DNA of 64,000 bases from Idiomarina abyssalis (GCF_900116625.1 NZ_FPBE01000008.1:1-64000); one strand, 5' to 3'; positions 21,732-30,950 are shown, numbered from the stretch's first letter. The notes: generated from the letters alone by a model not told the origin. Translations and numbers: made by a program.

Positions 21732-23093
21732 TTAAGAGCCTGTCAGGGTAAGTCCCTGCTCACGAATCTTCGCCAATTTGTAACGCAGCGTCCGCGGACT
21801 AATTCCTAATTCATCCGCAACGGGTTGTCGTTTACCCTGGTGGCGTTGCAAAGCTTCTTTGATAATTTGGTACTCCTGATGAAAAAGCGACTCATCGAGG
21901 TTTTCCGATTTATCATCAGCCGTGCTCACTTGCTCCGGAAACACACTCGCCGATTCAGCGATATCATTAAGTTCCAGCATTAAATCATCGGGCTGAATTT
22001 CATCACCACGATGCAGAACCAGCGCGCGCTGTACGACATTTTCCAGTTCACGAACATTTCCCGGCCAGGAATAAGCCTGTAACTGCTTTAAAGCCGCTGC
22101 CGAAAAAATGACAGGTGTTTTAATACCCGAACGTTGCTTGTGTCGCTGCAATAAATTTTCAGCTAAAGGCACAATATCCGCAGGGCGTTCGCACAAAGAC
22201 TTCCAGTGCAACGGAAACACGTTCAGCCGATACATAAGATCTTCGCGCAACTGTCCTTCACGCACAGCTTGTTGAAGGTCGCGGTTAGAGGTTGCAATTA
22301 AACGGACGTCAAGCTGAATGGTTTTACGCGAACCCAGCCGCTCTACCTGACGCTCCTGAATAACCCGTAATAGTTTTGCCTGCAAATGCATAGCCATTTC
22401 GGTGACTTCGTCCAGCAACAAGGTACCTCCCTGAGCTAGCTCAAACTTACCGGGAGACGACTGATTCGCACCCGTAAAAGCCCCTTTTTCATAGCCAAAT
22501 AACATAGACTCAAGCATGTTCTCGGGTATGGCTGCACAGTTAATCGCGACAAAAGGACCATTCGCACGCTCAGAGTGCTGATGAATATAACGCGCCAACA
22601 CTTCTTTACCCGTACCACTGGGCCCGGTAACCATTACGCTGGCCTCGCTGGCAGCTACCTTGCGTGCCATATTCAGAATAGCCTGGCTCGACTCTTCCTC
22701 GGCAACTGGTTCAATGTCGTTAATGGCACCGTCCGGCAAATAACGTTGTACCAAAGTCTGCAGTTTTTCTATTGAAAAAGGCTTCGTCAGGTAGTCGACA
22801 GCCCCTTCGCGCATTGCTACGACAGCATCATCTACCTTAGCAAAGGCGGTCATCATAATAACCGGAATGTCATATTGCTGATTGTTCATACTGCGCAATA
22901 ATTGCAAACCATCAATACCCGGCATTTGAACGTCACTAATTACTAAAGCTACCGGCTCTTTTTTCAGTATTAACAGAGCCTCTTCACCATTTGCAGCTTC
23001 CAGACACTGGCAGTCCGCCAGCTCCAAAGTATCGATAATTGCCTCACGCAAAGAAACATCGTCTTCAACAACCAGTACTTGTCGCTCAGCCAT
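21732..23093 (-). CDS. flrC: Sigma-54 dependent flagellar response regulator FlrC (FleR)
   Basis: FlrC is phosphorylated by FlrB and activates late sigma-54 flagellar genes. The 453-residue product has an N-terminal receiver with phosphoacceptor Asp54 (ISDVQMPG), an AAA+ domain with Walker A GPSGTGKE (157-164) and the sigma-54 contact loop GAFTGA (204-209), and a C-terminal Fis-type helix-turn-helix (VADELGISPRTLRYKLAKI). It overlaps the 3' end of flrB by 8 bp, so the sensor and regulator are translationally coupled. Confidence 0.95.
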   Translation of the reverse strand: MAERQVLVVEDDVSLREAIIDTLELADCQCLEAANGEEALLILKKEPVALVISDVQMPGIDGLQLLRSMNNQQYDIPVIMMTAFAKVDDAVVAMREGAVDYLTKPFSIEKLQTLVQRYLPDGAINDIEPVAEEESSQAILNMARKVAASEASVMVTGPSGTGKEVLARYIHQHSERANGPFVAINCAAIPENMLESMLFGYEKGAFTGANQSSPGKFELAQGGTLLLDEVTEMAMHLQAKLLRVIQERQVERLGSRKTIQLDVRLIATSNRDLQQAVREGQLREDLMYRLNVFPLHWKSLCERPADIVPLAENLLQRHKQRSGIKTPVIFSAAALKQLQAYSWPGNVRELENVVQRALVLHRGDEIQPDDLMLELNDIAESASVFPEQVSTADDKSENLDESLFHQEYQIIKEALQRHQGKRQPVADELGISPRTLRYKLAKIREQGLTLTGS

Positions 23094-24093
23094 AACACAC
23101 CTCGTTCAGTCGGTTTTCTGACCACTGGTGCACCGGCAAGGACAATGTGAAGCGACTGCCTTTAGCTGGCTGGCTTTCCCAGTCAATACTCCCGTTATGT
23201 GCCTTAATTACCGTTTGCACAACCGCTAGTCCCAAACCGGTACCGTTAGACTTCTCGGTAAAAAATGGGGTGAAGACATTGTCCTGTCTTTCTTCAGGAA
23301 TGCCGCAGCCCGCATCAATAACAGAAACTCGCCAACTGTCACTATCAGCATCAGTCTTTACTAAGACCTCTTGTCCCGGCTGGCTGGCATCCACAGCGTT
23401 GTTAATCAGGTTTTGTATCGCCCCGACTAATGCGGTTTGATTTGCCCGCAACACAGCTCCGGAAGCCGAATCAATGCAATTAATCTTCACCTGATGTTGC
23501 TCAGCATAGTTTTCGGTATTGGCAAGAACTTGCTCAATAAGGCTGTGGGTGCTGAGATCATCCAACATGGGTTGCTCACCACTTTTAGCAAACAACAACA
23601 TGTCATTGACCTGCTGCTCTAATGAATGCAATCGGGAAAGCAATTTTGCAGAAAAGCGCTGCTGCTTCACCGGGGAAATCGTGCCCTGTTTAAGGTTTTG
23701 TGCGTAAAGAATCGCGGCAGACAGAGGCGTTCTTATTTGATGTGCCAGAGACGCAACCATCTTTCCCATGGACGATAAACGCTGCAGATGACTAATGCGG
23801 TTTTGCAGGCGACGGGTTTCAGTTAAGTCCGTTAAGACAATAAGCTGCCCTGGTTTTTCATTGACCACCGAGGTATCCAGCCTGACCCGGCGCCCGTTAC
23901 GCAGAGACACTTCGTGCCAGTCATCCGCTTTCGGAGCAAACAGCTCGCTGACTAACTCGCGCCAGAGGTAACCTTTCAACGGATGACCCAAAAGCCCCGT
24001 TGCGTTGTCATTGCAATAATCCACAAGCCCATGACTGTCCAGTAAAATTACGGCATTTGGCATGGCATCAATAATTTGATGATAAGTGGCCAT
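23086..24093 (-). CDS. flrB: Flagellar sensor histidine kinase FlrB (FleS)
   Basis: FlrB is the kinase partner of FlrC. The 335-residue product has an N-terminal PAS domain (~5-95), a HisKA dimerisation domain with the phosphorylated His118 in SLAHQIRTPLSA, and an HATPase domain with N-box NLINNAVDAS, G1 DAGCGIPEE and G2 GTGLGLAVV. No membrane segment is seen, so it is a soluble kinase, as known for FlrB/FleS. Its ATG lies downstream of a near-consensus sigma-54 promoter. Confidence 0.94.
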   Translation of the reverse strand: MATYHQIIDAMPNAVILLDSHGLVDYCNDNATGLLGHPLKGYLWRELVSELFAPKADDWHEVSLRNGRRVRLDTSVVNEKPGQLIVLTDLTETRRLQNRISHLQRLSSMGKMVASLAHQIRTPLSAAILYAQNLKQGTISPVKQQRFSAKLLSRLHSLEQQVNDMLLFAKSGEQPMLDDLSTHSLIEQVLANTENYAEQHQVKINCIDSASGAVLRANQTALVGAIQNLINNAVDASQPGQEVLVKTDADSDSWRVSVIDAGCGIPEERQDNVFTPFFTEKSNGTGLGLAVVQTVIKAHNGSIDWESQPAKGSRFTLSLPVHQWSENRLNEVCYG

Positions 24094-24129
24094 ACTGACA
24101 TCTCCAATTAACGACTATGGAGAGGTTAA

Positions 24130-24145
24130 TGCAAAATGAGTGCCA
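24130..24145 (-). promoter_or_regulatory. Sigma-54 promoter of flrBC
   Basis: On the minus strand TGGCACTCATTTTGCA has a full TGGCAC -24 element, correct spacing and a TTGCA -12 element, 37 bp before the flrB ATG. This fits the known scheme in which FlrA with sigma-54 activates flrBC. Confidence 0.85.
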
Positions 24146-24210
24146 GTATAATTTCTTTATTTTTCAGTCGGTTGGTTTGTTATTTGTTGTCAAAAGACTG
24201 ACACTTGCCT

Positions 24211-25653
24211 TTAATCTTTCTGGATTCCGTACTTTTTCATCTTCTCAACCAGAGTCGTGCGCCGCATGCTAAGTAACTCAGCGGCCTTAGCCACCACCCA
24301 GTCCGACTTTTCCAATGCCTGAGCAATCATTCCGGTTTCTATTTCTGTCAGCATGTCTTTTAAATTAACGCCATCGTCCGGTAATTCAGAGCTGTCATTA
24401 GCGGGTCCGACTTGCGCATCATCGCTGTCATCGTCCGACTCGTTGAAAATGGCACTAAGCGCTTCACGCTCCAGCATTTCTTCCGGGTAGTCCGGGCTTG
24501 GAGCACTGTGTTCAACATGCTGATATTTCGGCGGCAAGTCAGGAACATCCACCAGACTGTCAGGGTGCATAATGGTCAAGCGCTCAATCAGGTTTGTTAG
24601 TTCGCGCACGTTACCCGGCCAACGATGATAAGAAAGCGACTCCAGTGCCCTTTCCGTAAAGCGCACGCCCACACCACGCTCCTTTTTGAAACGCTGGGTC
24701 AGTTCCTGTAATAACAGCGGCACGTCTTCCTGACGTTCGCGCAATGCAGGCATTTCAATCGGGAAAACATTCAGGCGGTAATACAAGTCCTCGCGGAATT
24801 TACCGTCAATGATCATCTGCTCCAGCTCACGGTGGGTTGCTGCAACAACTCGTACGTCGGCAACAATACTTTTACTGCCACCTACGCGCTCAAAAGTGCG
24901 TTCCTGTAAAACCCGTAGCAGCTTTACCTGCATTGGCATTGGCATATCACCAATTTCATCCAGAAATAGGGTTCCCCCCTGAGCCAGTTCAAAACGCCCT
25001 TTGCGCGCGCCTATTGCCCCGGTAAATGCCCCTTTCTCATGGCCGAACAATTCACTTTCTAATAAGTCTCCGGGAATGGCACCGCAGTTCACCGGCACAA
25101 AAGGCCCTTTGTTGCGTTCTGATAAATCATGGATACCGCGGGCGACAACTTCTTTACCGGTTCCGGACTCTCCCAGAACAAGAACGTTGGCGTCGGTAAC
25201 CGCCACTTGCTCGATTAACTGCCGCACATGTTTCATGGTGCGGCCATTACCAATTAACGTCTGCTCCAGTTTACCACTGCCGGGATGCCGCGTTCTTGCG
25301 GGCTTAATTGGCATTTGCTGATGATACGCCTGACAGTAATGCAGCATATTGGACAAACTGGCGTAGTCAAAAGAGTCCTCCAAAGGACCAATGACATTGG
25401 CTTTTTGTAGCGCCTGATGCTGTTGCGTGTTCGCACAAATAAAAGGAAGGTGTGGCGAATCGCCGGCCAGCTCCATCAGGTTATCAATACCATTGCCGGC
25501 AATGACACACAGAGCATCGGTTGCAGAGAGTTTAAGAGTGTCCGAAGGAGATATGACTTCAACGGTTTCACCAATAAAGGTTAATACCGTTTCAAAATGC
25601 TGACGACGCTCTGGTTGCTGTTCAACCAGGTAGACTGTTCTTGTTTTTGTCAT
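24211..25653 (-). CDS. flrA: Flagellar master regulator FlrA (FleQ)
   Basis: FlrA/FleQ is the class I regulator at the top of the polar flagellar hierarchy and, in Pseudomonas and Vibrio, also a cyclic-di-GMP-binding protein. The 480-residue product has a FleQ-type N-terminal domain (~1-110), an AAA+ domain with Walker A GESGTGKE (161-168) and GAFTGA (208-213), and a C-terminal Fis-type helix-turn-helix ([19 protein letters not shown]). The N-terminal domain has a receiver-like shape but no recognisable phosphoacceptor Asp, which agrees with FleQ not being a two-component output. It follows the DUF1285 gene by only 21 bp. Confidence 0.94.
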   Translation of the reverse strand: MTKTRTVYLVEQQPERRQHFETVLTFIGETVEVISPSDTLKLSATDALCVIAGNGIDNLMELAGDSPHLPFICANTQQHQALQKANVIGPLEDSFDYASLSNMLHYCQAYHQQMPIKPARTRHPGSGKLEQTLIGNGRTMKHVRQLIEQVAVTDANVLVLGESGTGKEVVARGIHDLSERNKGPFVPVNCGAIPGDLLESELFGHEKGAFTGAIGARKGRFELAQGGTLFLDEIGDMPMPMQVKLLRVLQERTFERVGGSKSIVADVRVVAATHRELEQMIIDGKFREDLYYRLNVFPIEMPALRERQEDVPLLLQELTQRFKKERGVGVRFTERALESLSYHRWPGNVRELTNLIERLTIMHPDSLVDVPDLPPKYQHVEHSAPSPDYPEEMLEREALSAIFNESDDDSDDAQVGPANDSSELPDDGVNLKDMLTEIETGMIAQALEKSDWVVAKAAELLSMRRTTLVEKMKKYGIQKD

Positions 25654-25674
25654 AGACGAGTTTACCGCAACGTC

Positions 25675-26202
25675 CTATTTCACATTTCCTAACACAAACG
25701 TTTCACCCGCACTCGAGAGATACCACTGCTCCTGCCCATCGACAGTTCGTGACTCTGCGTGTGAAACCCACTGATAGAATACATTGCGATGTACTCTTGC
25801 TGTCAATCCTCTTTGCATCACAATATAAGGGATGCCTTCTTTCATTGTGAGCGGATGTTCAGAACTTAATACCAGAGTATCACCGATATTGGTGGTTAAC
25901 AGCAATAATTGCTCACCATCTTCTTCCCTTTGTTCCCAGTCGACGACAACAAAAGGCGTATCTTCAACAGTAATTTTAACTTTTTCAGCAGGTGTTACTA
26001 AAAAATAGTCGCCTTCCTCGACCACCAGAACCGAGGCAAACAGCTTAACCAGAGCCTGACGCTTTATCTGACTCCCCTGATAAAACCAATCACCATTAGC
26101 GGCAATGTGAATGGGAATCTCGCCACAATAAGGCGGATCCCACAATTCGGTTGGCGCGTGTTGATGTTTTTCCAGTTCAGAGATCAAACGGTTCAGTGAC
26201 AT
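25675..26202 (-). CDS. DUF1285 domain protein
   Basis: The 175-residue product belongs to the DUF1285 family of proteobacterial proteins of unknown function; the diagnostic parts are DPPYCGEIPIHIAANGDWFY near the N-terminus and TPAEKVKITVEDTPFVVVDW in the middle. No signal peptide or membrane segment is seen, so it is probably cytoplasmic. It lies between the LuxR-type regulator gene (10 bp upstream) and flrA (21 bp downstream) on the same strand, so all three may be one transcript. Function is unknown; the placement before flrA does not by itself show a flagellar role. Confidence 0.85.
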   Translation of the reverse strand: MSLNRLISELEKHQHAPTELWDPPYCGEIPIHIAANGDWFYQGSQIKRQALVKLFASVLVVEEGDYFLVTPAEKVKITVEDTPFVVVDWEQREEDGEQLLLLTTNIGDTLVLSSEHPLTMKEGIPYIVMQRGLTARVHRNVFYQWVSHAESRTVDGQEQWYLSSAGETFVLGNVK

Positions 26203-26212
26203 AAATCAAAGC

Positions 26213-26836
26213 TTAGTCGACTAACTTCTTCTGTCTTAATAAATACCAAAGCGTTGCTTCTGTACGGTTTGATACTTTTATGGCCTTAAATATTGCCGAT
26301 AAGTGCACACGAATGGTGCCTTCGGTAATACCCAGAATATTGGCTATCTCTTTATTTGATAAGCCCTGCGCCAATAATTGCATAATCTCTAATTGCCGTG
26401 GAGACAAGAAACTTTCAGCGCCGCTGGACTTATCACGAGGTTCATTCAGATGCGGGTCATCAGGAATATGACGATCACCATTTAGCAAGGCGCGAATAGC
26501 CAGTTTAGCCTGCTCAGCTGAACTGTCTTTCGGCAAATAGCTACGAACCCCTGCCGCCAGTACCTGGCGTACTTCGGAGATAGACCGTGGGCGCGTAAAC
26601 AAGACGATATGCGTGCGCGGCGCAACTTTTTTCAAGCGTTGCAGGGCTGGACGGATTTCAGCGTCCGGCAAATCCATCTCTAAAAAAATCAGATCGTAAT
26701 CATCAGCTGCTAAATAACTTTCCGCAATCTCAAACGAATCAGCCTCATAGATTGAGGGTTGATTCGCATAGTTGGTAAGAATTTGTATAAGACCAGCACG
26801 CATAAAAAATTGCGGATCAATAATTAGAACTTTCAT
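26213..26836 (-). CDS. LuxR/NarL-type response regulator with atypical receiver
   Basis: The 207-residue product has a receiver domain (~1-120) and a C-terminal LuxR helix-turn-helix (LSPRQLEIMQLLAQGLSNKEIANILGITEGTIRVHLS). The receiver is unusual: where NarL-type proteins have the phosphoacceptor Asp (LLDxxLPD) this protein has Glu (FLEMDLPD), and the acidic pair near the N-terminus is reduced to one Asp (IIDPQ). The switch Thr (LFT) and Lys (LPKDSS) are kept. It may therefore act without phosphorylation, with Glu imitating the phosphorylated state. The ATG at 26836 is chosen; a TTG four codons earlier is weaker. No histidine kinase gene is adjacent. Divergent from the amidohydrolase gene. 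Confidence 0.85.
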   Translation of the reverse strand: MKVLIIDPQFFMRAGLIQILTNYANQPSIYEADSFEIAESYLAADDYDLIFLEMDLPDAEIRPALQRLKKVAPRTHIVLFTRPRSISEVRQVLAAGVRSYLPKDSSAEQAKLAIRALLNGDRHIPDDPHLNEPRDKSSGAESFLSPRQLEIMQLLAQGLSNKEIANILGITEGTIRVHLSAIFKAIKVSNRTEATLWYLLRQKKLVD

Positions 26837-26884
26837 CCTGAAATCCAAAATAATGCCTATTCAATTAACTTTTAGCATACCTAA

Positions 26885-26893
26885 ATTATAACA
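26885..26893 (-). promoter_or_regulatory. Extended -10 promoter for the LuxR-type regulator gene
   Basis: On the minus strand TGTTATAAT (TGn plus a perfect TATAAT) lies about 49 bp before the regulator ATG. No good -35 is found at 17 bp, which fits an extended -10 promoter that may need an activator. Confidence 0.5.
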
Positions 26894-26937
26894 GACAGCA
26901 AGTTTTTTACGGTTATCTAACAGCTTCCTGAATGTCA

Positions 26938-26954
26938 TGTTAACTTAGTTAACA
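26938..26954. promoter_or_regulatory. 17-bp palindrome, candidate operator
   Basis: TGTTAACTTAGTTAACA consists of two perfect 7-base arms around TTA. It lies in the 200-bp region between the divergent regulator and amidohydrolase genes, about 45 bp upstream of the regulator's -10, so it is a natural candidate for autoregulation or shared control of both genes. Confidence 0.5.
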
Positions 26955-27037
26955 AAAACTTCCGGCAACACCTAGGCGGTTGTACAGTAAAAACGCTATA
27001 GTGTTGTCTAAATTATTTGCCACGGAGTTAAATTACA

Positions 27038-28690
27038 ATGCGACGCATTACCTGCTTAGTTATAAGCCTGGGCTTATCCGCTTCAGCCATCGCCGACACC
27101 TTATATACCAACATGAAGGGATACACCCTGACCAGCCCTGCCGGAGAAAACGCGGTATTACAGGAGTTCTCTACCATGCTGGTGGAAAACGGAAAAATTC
27201 AGGCTATAGGCGGCGAGACTCTTGCCCAACGCTTTGCTGATATAGACAGTACGGTCGATATGAATGGCAAAACCGTACTCCCGGGGTTAACTGACGCCCA
27301 CGGCCATATCCAAAGTTTAGGCAACAGTCTTTTACAGGTCGATTTGCGCGACACTGAATCGGTTTCTGATGCAGTCCAAAAAGTTCACAACTACGCCAAA
27401 GAGCAGCAGGAAATAGAATGGATTACCGGCCGCGGCTGGAACCAGGAACAATGGAAGAAAAAAGTCTTCCCTAGTGCAGCAAATCTTGATGAAGTTGTCA
27501 GTGACCGTCCCGTCTGGCTGATGCGCGTCGACGCCCACGCAGGCTGGGCAAACAGCGAAGCGCTGCGCCGCGCGGGTATTGATAAAAATACCGTCTCTCC
27601 TGAAGGTGGCGAAATTATCCGTGACGAACAGGGTAACCCCACCGGTGTTCTGGTCGATAATGCAATGCAGCTGGTTGAAGACATTATTCCCGAACCTTCG
27701 CTTCAACAGCAACGGGCCGCATATGAGTTGGCTTTTCAGCACCTGGTTAAACTTGGCATTACCAGCGTCCACGACGCAGGCATTAATTCTGACGAAATTT
27801 CCATTTACAAAGGTTTGCATAACCAAGGTCGTATGCCGCTTCGGGTTTACGGCATGATTGCAGCGACCGAGCCGAAGCTCGCTCAACTTCTGGCTGAAGG
27901 GCCTTACGAAACCCGGGACCAGAAACTGGCTATTCGCAGCGTTAAAATATATGCCGACGGTGCGCTTGGAAGCCGCGGAGCAGCACTGATTGAGCCTTAC
28001 AGCGATGACCATGACAACCACGGGCTAATGGTAACTTCAGAAGAGAAGATTCAGGATCTCTATAAACTGATCATCCCACACGGTTTTCAGATAAATACCC
28101 ACGCCATTGGCGACCGTGCTAACCGTGTCGTTCTGGATAATCTGGCCGAAGTCTATGATGAACTGGGTGGCCGCAATTTACGTAACCGCATTGAACACGC
28201 ACAAATTGTGCACCCGGATGACCTGAAACGTTTTACCGAGCTTAATCTGATTGCTTCGATGCAACCGACCCACGCTACCAGCGACAAAAATATGGCGGAA
28301 GATCGTCTGGGTTCTGAACGTATGGCCGGAGCCTATGCATGGCAAACATTGCTGGATGAGGGTACCGTTATCGCGGCAGGATCTGACTTTCCGGTTGAAT
28401 TAGCGAACCCTTTCTACGGGCTGCACGCAGCCGTTACTCGTCAGGACCGCGATAATATGCCTTCGGGTGGCTGGTACGCCGAAGAGAAAATGAGCCTTGA
28501 ACAGGCTTTGCGTTCATTTACCATTGATGCCGCTTACAGTGCCTGGCAGGAAAAGTCACTCGGTTCGCTTGAACCCGGTAAATGGGCTGACTTTATTGTA
28601 CTGGAGCAGGACCCTTTTGCCGTTGATGCCAGCCAAATTTGGCAGACTCAAGTTGAACAGACCTATGTTGCCGGCGAACGCGTTTACTAA
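27038..28690 (+). CDS. Secreted YtcJ-type metal-dependent amidohydrolase
   Basis: The 550-residue product has a cleavable signal peptide (~1-19, ending AIA) and an amidohydrolase-superfamily barrel. Visible metal-site motifs are DAHGH (HxH, ~residue 87), the K in SVKIYADGALGSRG, H in NTHAIGDRAN, H in RIEHAQIV and D in AAGSDFPVE. The C-terminal SLEPGKWADFIVLEQDP part is the usual end of the composite beta-sandwich. Substrates of this group (YtcJ, formamidase-like, some organic amidases) vary and cannot be deduced. It is probably periplasmic. It ends 15 bp before the HD-domain regulator gene on the same strand. Confidence 0.85.
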   Translation: MRRITCLVISLGLSASAIADTLYTNMKGYTLTSPAGENAVLQEFSTMLVENGKIQAIGGETLAQRFADIDSTVDMNGKTVLPGLTDAHGHIQSLGNSLLQVDLRDTESVSDAVQKVHNYAKEQQEIEWITGRGWNQEQWKKKVFPSAANLDEVVSDRPVWLMRVDAHAGWANSEALRRAGIDKNTVSPEGGEIIRDEQGNPTGVLVDNAMQLVEDIIPEPSLQQQRAAYELAFQHLVKLGITSVHDAGINSDEISIYKGLHNQGRMPLRVYGMIAATEPKLAQLLAEGPYETRDQKLAIRSVKIYADGALGSRGAALIEPYSDDHDNHGLMVTSEEKIQDLYKLIIPHGFQINTHAIGDRANRVVLDNLAEVYDELGGRNLRNRIEHAQIVHPDDLKRFTELNLIASMQPTHATSDKNMAEDRLGSERMAGAYAWQTLLDEGTVIAAGSDFPVELANPFYGLHAAVTRQDRDNMPSGGWYAEEKMSLEQALRSFTIDAAYSAWQEKSLGSLEPGKWADFIVLEQDPFAVDASQIWQTQVEQTYVAGERVY

Positions 28691-28705
28691 TGGAGTAGCA
28701 GCATC

Positions 28706-30253
28706 ATGAACGATGACTTTCTGTTTTCTGAGGACGAGCCCGATGTGGCCGTTGAAGAGGTTTGCGAGCCTTATCATGTGTTGATTGTCGATGACGATGA
28801 GGAAATTCATACCATCACCAAAATGGCACTGGGTGAATTTAAGCTTGATGGGCGTCCACTGGAGTTCCATTCGGTTTACTCGGGAAAAGACGCCATTGCG
28901 TTTTTGCAGGAAAACACCGACATCGCCATGATGCTGCTGGATGTGGTTATGGAAACTGACCACGCGGGCTTAGATGTCGCGCAATGGGTGAGAGAAACCC
29001 GGAAAAACCGGTTAATCCGCATTGTTCTGCGTACCGGGCAACCTGGTCAGGCACCAGAAGAGGACGTCATAGCGCGTTATGACATTGATGACTATAAGGA
29101 AAAGACCGAGCTGACTTATCGCAAGTTAGTGACTCTTATGTACTCGTGCCTTCGCGCTTACCGAGACTTAAAAGCTATTGAACGCAACAAACGGGGCTTA
29201 GAAAAAGTCATTAACGCATCGGCAGAGGTGTTTTCGGCCCGCTCAATGCACGGCTTGTGTCAGGGGATACTGGAACAGCTTGTTGCCCTAATCACCTTGT
29301 CTGACGACGCTATGTACTGCCGAATTGACGCGTTAACCGCCAGCTCGAATACCAGTGAACCCTTTGAAATTATTGGTGGCACCGGAGAATACGAAGGTGC
29401 GGCAGGACAACCGATAAAAAGCGAAATTGACTGGGATATCGTTCGCCCAATGCAACAAAGTTCGCAAAATGTCGATTTCCGGATAGTAGACAATAATTAC
29501 TACGGCCTTTATAAAACCAGCAGCTCACGCCAGTATTTGCTCTTCATTCGCGGTGTCCGTGACTTATCTGAGCTTGATCAAAACTTGCTGGGCCTTTTTG
29601 TGAATAATAGCTCCATTGCTATTGATAACCTGCAGGCCACTGAGAACGAACGAGAAGCTCAGCGTGAATTGCTTTATTGCGTTGGAGAGGCTATTGAAAA
29701 GCACTCCATCGATGAAATCAGCCATCATGTTAAACGATCAGCCGAAATGGCCGGGCAACTGGCCATTTTTGCCGGCGCAACGCACGAACAGGCGGAAGCT
29801 TTAAAACAAGCTGCATCAGTCTACGATATAGGTAAAGTATCGGTACAAATGGAGCTCGCTCAGCGTGCCGACGTCTTAAGCATTCACGACTATGAAGAGA
29901 TCATGCAGAAGGTGATTCAGGGTCATGATTACTTACGCCAGACCGATACCGCTGTGGCGAAAATCGCGGCAGCTATTGCGCAGGATATTCATGAACGCTG
30001 GAATGGTTCAGGTTTTCCAAGTCAGAAGTCAGGCAAAGACATTGACCTTAATGCCCGTATAATGACTATTAGCAGCCACTTTGATGCACTGCGCACGCAG
30101 CGCAATTATCGTGACGCCAAAGAATCTAAAGACGCTGCCGATTATCTGTTGCAACACAGCGGCAGGTTCTTCGACCCTGAGCTGGTCGGGCTTATGCTGG
30201 ATAATCTGGATGCGATGGAAAAAATACGACAGCGTTATCTGGATAAAAAATAA
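28706..30253 (+). CDS. Response regulator with DUF3369 and degenerate HD-GYP-like domain
   Basis: The 515-residue product has an N-terminal receiver (~20-145) with acidic residues VDDDEE and phosphoacceptor Asp79 (LLDVVMETDHAGLD), a DUF3369 middle domain (~165-310) and a C-terminal HD-type domain. The HD domain is altered: the metal-binding HD pair is Tyr373-Asp374 (VYDIGK), HHE is IHE (428-430) and GYP is GFP (436-438). Loss of the HD histidine suggests it may not hydrolyse cyclic di-GMP and could serve as a binding or interaction domain. No histidine kinase is adjacent. It lies 15 bp after the amidohydrolase gene. Confidence 0.85.
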   Translation: MNDDFLFSEDEPDVAVEEVCEPYHVLIVDDDEEIHTITKMALGEFKLDGRPLEFHSVYSGKDAIAFLQENTDIAMMLLDVVMETDHAGLDVAQWVRETRKNRLIRIVLRTGQPGQAPEEDVIARYDIDDYKEKTELTYRKLVTLMYSCLRAYRDLKAIERNKRGLEKVINASAEVFSARSMHGLCQGILEQLVALITLSDDAMYCRIDALTASSNTSEPFEIIGGTGEYEGAAGQPIKSEIDWDIVRPMQQSSQNVDFRIVDNNYYGLYKTSSSRQYLLFIRGVRDLSELDQNLLGLFVNNSSIAIDNLQATENEREAQRELLYCVGEAIEKHSIDEISHHVKRSAEMAGQLAIFAGATHEQAEALKQAASVYDIGKVSVQMELAQRADVLSIHDYEEIMQKVIQGHDYLRQTDTAVAKIAAAIAQDIHERWNGSGFPSQKSGKDIDLNARIMTISSHFDALRTQRNYRDAKESKDAADYLLQHSGRFFDPELVGLMLDNLDAMEKIRQRYLDKK

Positions 30254-30311
30254 TATAATAAGCGACTGGAAACTGAAAACGGGGCCTTCCCCAAGTCCAT
30301 AAGGAGCGGTC

Positions 30312-30950
30312 ATGGATTTACAAGCAATGCGCAGAGAGTACGGTTTAGGCAGTTTGCACCGGGAGCAGTTGAATTCAGACCCGGTCAAACAATTTGAACT
30401 CTGGATGCAACAAGCCATAGACAGCGGCTTGTTAAGCGATCCTACCGCGATGACAGTGGCAACGGTCAATAATGAACTTGTACCAAGCCAGCGTATTGTT
30501 TTATTGAAAGGCTATGACCACAAAGGCTTCCGGTTTTATACTAATAAAAACAGTCAAAAAGGCCAGGATATAAGCACTAACTCACAGGTTAATCTGCACT
30601 TTGCCTGGCTTCCGCTGGAACGACAAATTAGCATTACCGGCAGCGCTATCCCGCTCGACAGTGAAGATAACGACCGCTACTTCCATTCTCGTCCCAAAGA
30701 AAGCCAGGTAGCCGCCCTTGCTTCGCAGCAAAGCCGCCCGGTAGAAAGCCGCGATGTACTGGAAAGCCACTATAAGTCGCTACTGCGTGAATATGAGAAT
30801 ACCGAAGTGCCACGCCCTGAACACTGGGGTGGCTATTGCGTCGAGCCTCAGCAATTTGAATTCTGGCAAGGCGGCCAGCATCGTTTGCATGACCGCTACC
30901 TGTACAGCAAAGATGGCTCTAACTGGCGTATTACCCGCTTACAGCCTTAG
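30312..30950 (+). CDS. pdxH: Pyridoxamine 5'-phosphate oxidase
   Basis: PdxH is the FMN enzyme that makes pyridoxal 5'-phosphate in vitamin B6 synthesis and salvage. The 212-residue product has the normal length and motifs: MRREYGLGSLHREQL at the start, SQRIVLLKGYDHKGFRFYTN in the FMN site, HFAWLPLERQISITG, and the C-terminal HWGGYCVEPQQFEFWQGG and RLHDRYLY/WRITRLQP. ATG with an AGGAGCGGTC ribosome site. Its last 20 bp overlap the convergent dehydrogenase gene. Confidence 0.96.
   Translation: MDLQAMRREYGLGSLHREQLNSDPVKQFELWMQQAIDSGLLSDPTAMTVATVNNELVPSQRIVLLKGYDHKGFRFYTNKNSQKGQDISTNSQVNLHFAWLPLERQISITGSAIPLDSEDNDRYFHSRPKESQVAALASQQSRPVESRDVLESHYKSLLREYENTEVPRPEHWGGYCVEPQQFEFWQGGQHRLHDRYLYSKDGSNWRITRLQP

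Noticed and set aside
26971-27001. TTGTAC ... TATAGT promoter for the amidohydrolase gene
   Set aside because: The spacer is only 11 bp, too short for sigma-70.
27332-28021. 229-codon open frame antisense to the amidohydrolase gene
   Set aside because: It overlaps conserved metal-site codons of the real gene and shows no domain or start signal.
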